Assembly (NCBI GenBank): GCA_015657605.1
Contig: JACDQO010000184.1
Location: forward strand, 1-9,725
From: Limnohabitans sp.
GTDB lineage: Bacteria; Pseudomonadota; Gammaproteobacteria; Burkholderiales; Burkholderiaceae_C
Direction: 5' to 3'
Length of the DNA: 9,725 bases
The stretch's first letter is position 1. Every line of letters starts with the position of its first letter. Positions 1 to 5,828 of the stretch are shown here, piece by piece. Made by a program: the position numbers and the translations under genes. Below the pieces are notes generated by a model. The model had not been told where the DNA came from, searched no databases, and worked only from the letters and a program-made list of their open reading frames with translations.

Positions 1-605
1 CAACGGGTTTGAGTACCGCCAGCCAATGTGCAAGCGTGACCCGTTGGGCTCTGCGCCCCCCATGCTTTGGGGCGGGCCAAAAACGCATCGCATTGGCTGA
101 ACACCTGCTGAATCCGCAGGTCTTCCGCGCTGGGTCTGGCGTCATTGAAATCAAACCACTCGGGACGCACTTTTTCATGGGCCATGCCCACGCGCACGCA
201 CTCGGCTTTGGCGGGAGTCAGTTGAGCCAACATGGCCGACCACACGGCCTTCGTCACGGCGTTGTCACGGACCACCGTGAAGGCCAAATCGCCTTGGGTC
301 GGGCAGGCGTTGACTACCCCTTCTGGCGTTCGACGAGACAGGCCACGCCATTGCACAAGCACAGAGGCTTCGTTGCCGGGTGTGATCGCGATGCGGGTGT
401 CAAAAAAGGGCGCCCGCACCACGCGCTCAAAAGGGGGCTGTCCGGGTACGGTGATTTCCAGGTTGCACACCTGCTCGCCATTGAGCACCCGCGCGGACAC
501 GGGCACGGTGTTGGCCTGGCCCGCCACCAGCACATATTGACCCGCCCACGCCACAGGCGCGAGCCACAGGCTCAGCAGCACCCCATACCAACGACTTGCA
601 CCCAT
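1..605 (-). CDS. Secreted protein of unknown family (3' end beyond window)
   Basis: An open frame runs from ATG at 603-605 to the left edge without a stop, giving 201 codons of an incomplete protein. The N-terminus (MGASRWYGVLLSLWLAPVAWA) is a typical Sec signal peptide with a likely cleavage after Ala-Trp-Ala at residue 21, so the product is probably periplasmic or secreted. The mature part shows five cysteines (about residues 47, 101, 136, 172 and 192), which could form disulfides, and its first 100 residues look beta-rich. I recognise no family and assign no function. The start is supported by the signal peptide; the ribosome site is weak (a GGA about 12 bases upstream). It lies 70 bases downstream of the crotonase-like gene on the same strand, so the two may be cotranscribed. 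The other frames here give only short, arginine- and histidine-rich shadow products. Confidence 0.7.
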   Translation of the reverse strand, partial: MGASRWYGVLLSLWLAPVAWAGQYVLVAGQANTVPVSARVLNGEQVCNLEITVPGQPPFERVVRAPFFDTRIAITPGNEASVLVQWRGLSRRTPEGVVNACPTQGDLAFTVVRDNAVTKAVWSAMLAQLTPAKAECVRVGMAHEKVRPEWFDFNDARPSAEDLRIQQVFSQCDAFLARPKAWGAQSPTGHACTLAGGTQTR

Positions 606-675
606 TGCGCACCCATTCCAAGAAAGAAGCTTCCACCTACAGTATCGGCAGCAGTGGGCTTGACTTGATAGCGGG

Positions 676-1464
676 TCAACGCCCCACAAAAACAGGCTTG
701 CGGCGCTGGGCAAATGCCGCGCGGCCCTCGGCAAAGTCCAAGCTTTGGCTGCTGGTTTGCTCGCGTTCGCGCAAACGGGCCTCATCGGCCTGTCCGGCTT
801 CGATTTCGCGCAAAGACTTTTTGGTCTCTTGCACCGCCACTGGGGCCAGGGCCAATACATCGTCCAGCAGTGCCTGCAGTGTTGGCGCCCAGTCTTCGGG
901 CCCCACCAGTGCCTCGAACAAGCCCATGGCATCGAGTTGCTGGGCCGTGAAAGGCCGCGCCGTCAGAAAAGCCCGTTTGGCACCGGCCAAGCCAAATCGG
1001 CTCACATAGCGCTGCAAACCGCTCGGGTAGTAATGCAAGCCCAGGGCTGTGGCGGGCATGCGCCACTCGATGCCCTGCAAGCCCATGCGCAAGTCACACG
1101 CCAGCACCACATCGGTGGCCCCGCCATACACGCTGCCGTTGAGGGCGCCAATGGTCACCGGGCGCAGGGCGGCCAGCGCATCCGGAATTTCTTCAAAAAA
1201 AGTGGCGCCGTGGCCCGGCTCGTCAAAGCCCCCAATGTCATAACCCGAGCAAAACACCGGCTTGGGCTGGCCCGCCGTGTTGGCGGTCAACACCAGCACG
1301 CGAACCCCGGGATCGCGGTTGACGGTGTCAAAGTGCACCAACAAAGCCTTGAGGTCGGCGTTTTCCAAGCGGTTGCGCTGGGCCGGGCGGTTCAAAGTGA
1401 GGGTGGCCACGCCGCCTTCGATGTGCAAAACGGGAACTGAAGGCTGTGCGAATGCTGCGTGCAT
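676..1464 (-). CDS. Enoyl-CoA hydratase/isomerase (crotonase) family protein
   Basis: A 262-residue protein of normal crotonase length. These enzymes act on CoA thioesters in the cytoplasm, and two backbone amides form an oxyanion hole. The first oxyanion segment is PVFCSGYDIGGF (about 69-80); the second is the glycine pair in NGSVYGGATDV (about 109-119). The C-terminus ends in a typical crotonase tail with RRKPVFVGR. The two catalytic glutamates of the hydratase (Glu144 and Glu164 in the rat enzyme) align by eye with Asp118 and Ala138, so ordinary hydration is doubtful. The LGLHYYPSG segment recalls the tyrosine-bearing loop of the decarboxylase ScpB/YgfG, but that enzyme's His after SAG is Tyr75 here. 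The exact reaction is therefore unknown. I chose the ATG at 1462-1464; the longer TTG start at 1482 lies in the U-tract of the upstream terminator. The ribosome site is weak (GGA about 8 bases upstream). Confidence 0.85.
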   Translation of the reverse strand: MHAAFAQPSVPVLHIEGGVATLTLNRPAQRNRLENADLKALLVHFDTVNRDPGVRVLVLTANTAGQPKPVFCSGYDIGGFDEPGHGATFFEEIPDALAALRPVTIGALNGSVYGGATDVVLACDLRMGLQGIEWRMPATALGLHYYPSGLQRYVSRFGLAGAKRAFLTARPFTAQQLDAMGLFEALVGPEDWAPTLQALLDDVLALAPVAVQETKKSLREIEAGQADEARLREREQTSSQSLDFAEGRAAFAQRRKPVFVGR

Positions 1465-1480
1465 GGGGGGCGTCCAAAAC

Positions 1481-1504
1481 AAAAAGGGTGTCCGAAGACA
1501 CCCT
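1481..1504 (-). terminator. Rho-independent terminator after the phasin gene
   Basis: A perfect 8-bp stem (AGGGTGTC at 1485-1492, GACACCCT at 1497-1504) encloses CGAA on the plus strand. Read on the minus strand it is a UUCG tetraloop followed by TTTTTGTTTT. It lies 57 bases after the phasin stop and only 16 bases before the ATG of the crotonase-like gene. It should end most phasin transcripts and make the downstream gene depend on read-through or on a start close by. Confidence 0.9.
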
Positions 1505-1561
1505 GATTGTAGGAAGCAGGCGACCAGCGCCCGCTGTTTGATCGGCGTTTTATGCGGCGAA

Positions 1562-2119
1562 TTAGGCCTTGGCTTTGGCCTTGGACATGACGACTTTGAC
1601 CGAAGCTTCGGCTTGGGCTTGAGCGGCTTTCATGCTGGACTCGGCGCTGTCAGCAGCTTGCTTGGCCACTTTTTTCAGGGTTTCAGCAGCCGTCTGGCTG
1701 GCTTCGAAAGCGGTCTTGATGGCGGCCACAGCGGCGTCAGAGCCAGCGGGTGCGTTCTTCAGGCTGTTCTCGACCAGGCTTTTGACAGCCTTTTCGGACT
1801 CGGCCATCTTGCCTTCGACGGCCTTGGTGAACACGGCGCTGGTGCTGTTGGCGATGTCAGCCACGTGACGGCCATAAGACACCGACTTTTCGATGGCGGG
1901 CTGAACCAAAGCGGCTTGCACAGCCATCAGGTCTTGTGGGCTCTTGGCGGCCATCAGGGCTTGCATGTTGGCAAAAGACTCGCCCACAGCGGCTTTGCCA
2001 GCGGCCATGTTCAGTTCAACCAAACGCTCGAAACCGGCGAATGCGGTTTGCGACAGGTCTGCAGCTGCAGCGATGTTGGCTTTTTGTGTGGCGGCGAATT
2101 GGTCGGCGTTGAAGTTCAT
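1562..2119 (-). CDS. phaP: Phasin family protein (PHA granule-associated)
   Basis: A 185-residue phasin, the small amphipathic protein that coats polyhydroxyalkanoate granules and controls their number and size. The N-terminus MNFNADQFAATQKAN and the following AFAGFERLVELNMAA segment are typical of the beta-proteobacterial phasin family. The core domain covers about residues 5-105, including SPQDLMAVQAALVQPAIEK. The tail is Ala/Lys-rich and helical, ending SKAKAKA. There is no signal peptide and no membrane segment. The start is supported by AAGGAAC (2125-2131) upstream of ATG at 2117-2119. A promoter-operator arrangement resembling PhaR control lies directly upstream and a strong terminator follows, so it is probably mainly monocistronic. 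The family assignment is firm; which phasin paralogue this is cannot be told from the window. Confidence 0.92.
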   Translation of the reverse strand: MNFNADQFAATQKANIAAAADLSQTAFAGFERLVELNMAAGKAAVGESFANMQALMAAKSPQDLMAVQAALVQPAIEKSVSYGRHVADIANSTSAVFTKAVEGKMAESEKAVKSLVENSLKNAPAGSDAAVAAIKTAFEASQTAAETLKKVAKQAADSAESSMKAAQAQAEASVKVVMSKAKAKA

Positions 2120-2139
2120 GGTGTGTTCCTTGAGAGGTT

Positions 2140-2156
2140 TTGTTGCAATGCAGCAA
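2140..2156. promoter_or_regulatory. Candidate PhaR operator upstream of the phasin gene
   Basis: A 17-bp near-perfect palindrome: TTGTTGCA (2140-2147), a central A, then TGCAGCAA (2149-2156), with one mismatch between the arms. Its core TTGCAATGCAG matches the CTGC-N3-GCAG pattern reported for PhaR, the repressor of phasin genes, except for one base. It lies 20-36 bases upstream of the phasin ATG and immediately downstream of a candidate -10 box, where a bound repressor would block the start site. The dyad is seen directly; the link to PhaR is inference, and no phaR gene is in the window. Confidence 0.65.
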
Positions 2157-2184
2157 TTTGAACACCATGATGAGACCAGAGCAA
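2156..2184 (-). promoter_or_regulatory. Candidate sigma-70 promoter for the phasin gene
   Basis: On the minus strand, TTGCTC (2179-2184) and TCAAAT (2156-2161) are separated by exactly 17 bases. The boxes match the consensus at 3 of 6 and 4 of 6 positions, so this is moderate evidence. It is strengthened by position: the predicted transcript start falls inside the adjoining PhaR-like palindrome. Confidence 0.45.
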
Positions 2185-2359
2185 GGGAAAACCCGCTCTT
2201 TAGAGTCAGCTCTCCAATTGAACGACTGTGTGCGCCAAAGCCCAGAAAGCCCGCTGTCAGCCCTGAGCCATCTCAGACGCAGGGCCATTGCCACTGTGGG
2301 CGCATCCACTCACTAAACTTGGCGCTCCAGCAAATCAGGCCGACAACTTTTTTATCTTT
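2157..2359. other. Divergent intergenic region between phasin and membrane-protein genes
   Basis: About 200 bases without a credible gene. The left end holds the candidate phasin promoter. A small imperfect hairpin (AGAGC-aa-GGG, loop AAAA, CCC-GCTCT, 2178-2199) overlaps the -35 box and may be incidental. Upstream of the plus-strand gene I see no convincing -35/-10 pair and no Shine-Dalgarno sequence. The stretch just before its ATG is T-rich (CTTTTTTATCTTT). Confidence 0.5.
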
Positions 2360-2965
2360 ATGGAATTCCTCAGTCTTTTGTTCATTTCGGCCATGGGCAT
2401 TCACTGGCTCAATCTGCAGGGTCAGCGCAAACGCACCGCTTTGTTGGCCGAACAGCTGCGTCCCTTCCAGATCGAAAAGCTGATGTCGCAGCTGACCACC
2501 TCCTATATGCGGGCCTTGGGAGAGAGCGACCCCGAGCGTCAACGGCATATTTTTCAACTGCAAGAACAAGCCGAACAACAACTGGCCGCCGACTTTCAGC
2601 TCTTGGCCCGCGAATTTGCCAAACTGCCCGCCCCTGTGGCGCGCGGCCTCAAGCTGGCCTTGCCTTTCATTGACCAACTCTCGCCCAAGGTCTGTTTTGA
2701 CATGCGCCGCCTGCTCGAAGTGCACGCACAAGGCATCGAGCGCGCCGTGGACAACCGTGAAGGCCTGTCCGACAAGGCGCGCTCATTTCGCATGATGGGC
2801 GAGATGTTTTTGATGCAGCACAGCTGCCACTGGTTTTGCCGCTCCAAAACCATCGCCTCGGCCCGCATGCTGGCCCAGCACCAAACCCGCTACGAGCAAG
2901 CGCTCGACGCGGTCAGCCCCGAAACACGCCAGGCCTACTTGGCCGTGGTGCAGGCCACGAGCTGA
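2360..2965 (+). CDS. Membrane-anchored protein of unknown function
   Basis: A 201-residue protein from ATG at 2360. Residues 1-17 (MEFLSLLFISAMGIHWL) form one hydrophobic segment, probably an uncleaved N-terminal anchor, followed by basic residues (QGQRKRT) and a long, mostly helical, charged soluble part. That part includes a glutamine- and glutamate-rich stretch (IFQLQEQAEQQLAADFQ) and a later segment with scattered Cys, His and Met (MFLMQHSCHWFC, about 152-163). I do not recognise the family. Codon use and frame quality support a real gene. A longer reading from TTG at 2288 is possible but adds residues that look non-coding; ATG 2360 begins exactly at the hydrophobic segment. No ribosome-binding site is visible at ATG 2360. 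It converges on the Spy-like gene across 5 bases. Confidence 0.75.
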   Translation: MEFLSLLFISAMGIHWLNLQGQRKRTALLAEQLRPFQIEKLMSQLTTSYMRALGESDPERQRHIFQLQEQAEQQLAADFQLLAREFAKLPAPVARGLKLALPFIDQLSPKVCFDMRRLLEVHAQGIERAVDNREGLSDKARSFRMMGEMFLMQHSCHWFCRSKTIASARMLAQHQTRYEQALDAVSPETRQAYLAVVQATS

Positions 2966-2979
2966 AGAACTCAGCTTTT
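2960..2979 (+). terminator. Small hairpin between convergent genes, possible terminator
   Basis: AGCTGA (2960-2965), loop AGAAC, TCAGCT (2971-2976), with a T run at 2976-2979. The stem contains the stop codons of both converging genes, TGA at 2963-2965 on plus and TGA at 2971-2973 on minus. The stem is only 6 bp and the T run is short, so it would be a weak terminator, in the plus direction only. Confidence 0.4.
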
Positions 2980-3492
2980 GCAGGCTTCTCGCTGGTCTCT
3001 TTGACCGGCATGGCCATGGTGTTGACGGCCGTAGTGTCCGACCGCATCTGACCACTCGGCATTGAAAACGGTTTGTTGCGCCGTGTTGAGCTGAGGCAAC
3101 AGGGTTTGTGTGATCTGTTTCATTTTGGCCAATTGCGCTTGTTGGACCTGCATCATTTGACCCATCGCCTCCATGCGCTCGGTCGCACCCATGGTCTTAT
3201 CCTCCTTGGCTTTTTTCATGGCATCGTGCATGGCGCCGCGTTGCTTCGCACGGGCCTCGGACAACGCTTTCATGTCATTGGCAAAGGCGTTCCAGGCGGG
3301 GCGCTGTGCATCCTCTAATTTCAATGCCCCTTCCAGCTTGGCCAGTCGGGCTTCTAGGTGATGGCCACCAGCGCGTTGGCCGAGGCTGCGGTGCTCATGG
3401 TGTTTGTCCATGCCGTGGTGAGAGGCCATGGCCGTCATGCTGGCGCCGCTGAGCAGAGCAGCCGACAAAATCCAGATCCATTGCTTTTTCAT
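2971..3492 (-). CDS. Periplasmic Spy/CpxP-like protein, His-rich
   Basis: A 173-residue protein with a clear Sec signal peptide (MKKQWIWILSAALLSGASMTAMA, likely cut after residue 23), so the mature protein is periplasmic. The mature N-terminus is histidine-rich (SHHGMDKHHEH, about 24-34) and another His cluster lies near the C-terminus (GRQHHGHAG, about 155-163), which suggests metal binding. The middle is helical and Met/Gln/Lys-rich. Two degenerate LTxxQ-like segments, LKLEDAQRPAW (about 57-67) and LLPQLNTAQQTVF (about 131-143), match the layout of the Spy/CpxP family of periplasmic chaperones and stress modulators. The longer frame to 3612 is discarded: ATG 3490-3492 has a strong ribosome site (AAGGAGT, 3498-3504) and begins the signal peptide. 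It is divergent from the two-component genes, like cpxP next to cpxRA, so it is probably their target or modulator (inference). Confidence 0.8.
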   Translation of the reverse strand: MKKQWIWILSAALLSGASMTAMASHHGMDKHHEHRSLGQRAGGHHLEARLAKLEGALKLEDAQRPAWNAFANDMKALSEARAKQRGAMHDAMKKAKEDKTMGATERMEAMGQMMQVQQAQLAKMKQITQTLLPQLNTAQQTVFNAEWSDAVGHYGRQHHGHAGQRDQREACKS

Positions 3493-3678
3493 TTCAAACT
3501 CCTTGAAGGTGTGAACCCGCTCTTGGCGGTCTCTGACGAACGTCAGATCGGTGCATTGAAAGGCGTGCGGGCACAAAAGAAATGTCTCTGGCACCGCATT
3601 TTGCAAGCGCATGTGTCTGCGAGGTCTCCAGACATCTTTTGATACAAAAAAACTTCAGGGCGCCCGTATCATGACCCC
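3493..3678. promoter_or_regulatory. Divergent control region, Spy-like gene versus two-component genes
   Basis: 186 bases between divergent starts. A perfect 16-bp dyad, TCTGACG-AA-CGTCAGA (3532-3547), lies 40-55 bases upstream of the Spy-like ATG. A second dyad (3614-3634) has arms TGTCTG and CAGACA, with inner arms GAG/CTC around GT and one extra C on the left; it lies 45-65 bases upstream of the regulator ATG. The 2-base centres cannot form RNA loops, so protein binding to DNA is more likely than RNA hairpins. The response regulator is the obvious candidate binder, but OmpR-type regulators usually prefer direct repeats, so this is uncertain. I see no confident -35/-10 pair for either gene. 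Confidence 0.5.
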
Positions 3679-4416
3679 ATGACACCCACCCCAGACCATG
3701 TTTTGCTGGTTGATGACGACCCCGAAATCCGGCAATTGACAGCGAAATACTTGGAGCAAAACAGCATCCAGTGCAGCACCGCGGCCAACAGCCATGAGAT
3801 GCGCCGCATGCTGCAGATGCAGCGCGTGGATCTGTTGGTGCTCGATGTGATGATGCCCGGCGAAGACGGCCTGACAATTTGCCGAAACTTGCGCGCCGAC
3901 GGCAGCGCATATGCTCAGCTGCCCATTCTCATGCTCACGGCCCGCACCGACGACGCAGACCGCATTTTGGGCCTAGAGATGGGCGCAGACGATTACTTAG
4001 GCAAGCCATTTGTCCCGCGCGAATTGTTGGCTCGCATTCGTGCCATCTTGCGTCGCTCGCGCGCTTTACCCGCCAATTTACAAACCACAAACAGCCCTAA
4101 CCGGTGGCGTTTTTCGGGTTACACACTCGATGCCTTGTCACGCCAGGTGCGCAACCCCGATGGGATTTTGTTGGTGCTGACCTCGGGCGAATACCGTGTG
4201 TTGCAAGTCTTGCTCAACCATGCCAACAAGGTGTTGTCTCGAGAGCAGCTGCTTGAACTGACCCAAGGGCGATCGGGTGACGCATTTGACCGCTCCATCG
4301 ACCTGCTCATCAGCCGCCTGCGCTTGCGCTTAGGCGAGCCCGCACGCAGATTGGGATTGATCAAAACGGTACGCAGCGAAGGGTATGTGCTGGCCACCGA
4401 GGTACAAGCCGAATGA
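3679..4416 (+). CDS. OmpR/PhoB-type response regulator
   Basis: A 245-residue DNA-binding response regulator, full length for the family. The receiver domain (about 5-120) has the acidic pocket DDD at 12-14, the phosphoacceptor Asp56 in VLDVMMP, Thr87 in MLTART and Lys109 in GKPF, so all phosphotransfer residues are present. The C-terminal winged-helix domain (about 145-240) shows LTSGEYRVLQVLL, the recognition-helix region RSIDLLISRLRLRLGE and the wing ending KTVRSEGYVL. The start is ATG at 3679; the ribosome site is poor, but the protein aligns well from here. The stop overlaps the sensor-kinase start in ATGATG, consistent with translational coupling. The signal sensed is not evident; the neighbouring periplasmic His-rich protein suggests envelope or metal stress. 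Which named family member it is (CpxR-, OmpR- or RstA-like) cannot be settled by eye. Confidence 0.93.
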   Translation: MTPTPDHVLLVDDDPEIRQLTAKYLEQNSIQCSTAANSHEMRRMLQMQRVDLLVLDVMMPGEDGLTICRNLRADGSAYAQLPILMLTARTDDADRILGLEMGADDYLGKPFVPRELLARIRAILRRSRALPANLQTTNSPNRWRFSGYTLDALSRQVRNPDGILLVLTSGEYRVLQVLLNHANKVLSREQLLELTQGRSGDAFDRSIDLLISRLRLRLGEPARRLGLIKTVRSEGYVLATEVQAE

Positions 4417-5824
4417 TGGCGGTGCTGAAAAAAATCTGGCCGCAAAGCCTGTTTGCACGCTTGTTGTGGGTGTGGCTGATGGGTTTGACTCTGGTGTTGG
4501 CTGCGGCAGCTTGGCTCGCATTGGACGCGCGCACGGTGCGTGGACAAGTCGTGTTGCATGCCAAGCTCACGCAAGAGCTGGCCGCATCGGCCGATTGGCT
4601 CGACACCCTGAGCCCTGGCCAGCGCGAACAGTGGCTAGAGGACAAGGACAAAGGCAAGCGCCGCGAGCGTTGGCGTCTTGAACCACCCAAGGCGTGGTCC
4701 CCAAACGCCAACCCACTGCCGCCCCATGTTCGACCTTTGGCGATGTATTTGGCCAGCGAATTGGCGCCGCGCCAGCCACTTGTGCAGCACTTCGCGCCAC
4801 TGCACGATAGACAAAGACATGGCGATGCTGATGGCCACCACCCAGAACGTGCGCGCGGACAAACCTGGGTATCGCTGCTGCTGGCCGATGGCGCACAGGT
4901 TTATGTCCGATTACCCGCAACTTACCCCCCACATGGGGCCATGGGCAGGCCAGGCTTTGGCAAGACACGCACTGGGGCTTGGTGGCGCTGACCGTGCTGG
5001 TGGGTCTGGCGCTGTTGACTTGGCTGGCGGTGGTGTACGCCACGCGCCCGCTCAAGCGCATGACACAAGCCGCCAAGGACTTGGCCGATCATCCCAACCA
5101 AGCTCCATTGTCCGAAGACGGGCCCTTGGAGGTGCGCCAAGCCGCGCAGGCTTTCAACCACATGCAAGCCCAGTTGCAGCGACACATGGCGCAGCAAACC
5201 CAGGTGCTCGCGGCGATCGCCCACGACTTGCAAACACCGCTGACGCGCTTGCGCCTGAAAACCGAATGGGTCAGCGACGAGCCGCTGCGCCAGCGCATGC
5301 AAGCCGACCTGAGCGAAATGCAAGATTTGGTACAAGACGGCTTAGCGCTGGCCCGCAGCTGGCACGCCCAGCCACAGCGCCAGCCGGTGCATTTGAACCA
5401 GCTGTTGCAAACCCAGCTCAATGAATGGGAAGACCTGGGCTGGGCGGTGCAAGCGCAGGGCGCGGACAGCGATTGTTTGGTCAACACCGATGTGGCCGCG
5501 CTGCGCCGCGTGTTGGGCAATGTAGTGCACAACGCCATCACCTACGGCCACCGCGCCACGGTCACCTTGTTGTGCCAAGACCCCAGCCAGCCCGATCACT
5601 GGTGCATCGTGGTGGAGGACGAAGGGCCAGGCCTGCCCGAGTCCGACTTGCAATCGGTGTTGCAACCGTTTGTGCGCCAAGAAAGCTCACGCAACCGACA
5701 AACCGGCGGCACGGGCTTGGGTTTGTCGATCGCGCTGAACCTGATGACCGCCTTGGGCGGGCGCTTGGTCTTGGCCAACCGAGCGCAAGGTGGTTTGCGC
5801 GTCACCCTCAGCGCACCGCTTTAA
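4413..5824 (+). CDS. Sensor histidine kinase, with one frameshift in this sequence
   Basis: Membrane sensor kinase partner of the upstream response regulator, about 470 residues once the frame is restored. The first part (from ATG 4413) has membrane segment 1 (about 14-38) and a periplasmic domain ending in ADGAQVYVRLPATYPP; it then runs into a stop at 4989-4991. The second part continues in another frame with membrane segment 2 (VALTVLVGLALLTWLAVVYA), a HAMP linker (TRPLKRM...), the H-box IAHDLQTPLTRL (His codon at 5222), the N-box LGNVVHNAITYG, the G1 box EDEGPGLP, the F region LQPFVRQESS and the G2 box TGGTGLGLS. All catalytic boxes are intact. Adding one C to the C6 run at 4925-4930 joins the frames with a sensible junction. 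The gene overlaps the regulator by 4 bases and ends 4 bases before the convergent E1 gene. As given, the gene is split between membrane segments 1 and 2. Confidence 0.85.
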
Positions 5825-5828
5825 CCCT

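Noticed and set aside
1262..2161. Long plus-strand open frame (299 codons) opposite the phasin and crotonase genes
   Set aside because: Its product is Gly/His/Leu-rich low-complexity with no family resemblance, and it is antisense to two well supported genes. It is a GC-skew shadow frame.
3667..3672. TATCAT as the -10 box of the response-regulator gene
   Set aside because: It would place the transcript start at the ATG itself, and no -35 box lies at suitable spacing.
4925..4930. Phase-variable switch in the kinase C run
   Set aside because: A six-base tract is short for slipped-strand phase variation, and a second homopolymer indel nearby makes a common technical cause more likely.
4678..5424. 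Alternative plus-strand frame (248 codons) across the sensor kinase
   Set aside because: It overlaps the membrane, HAMP and H-box regions, which read properly in another frame; its own product looks like frame noise.
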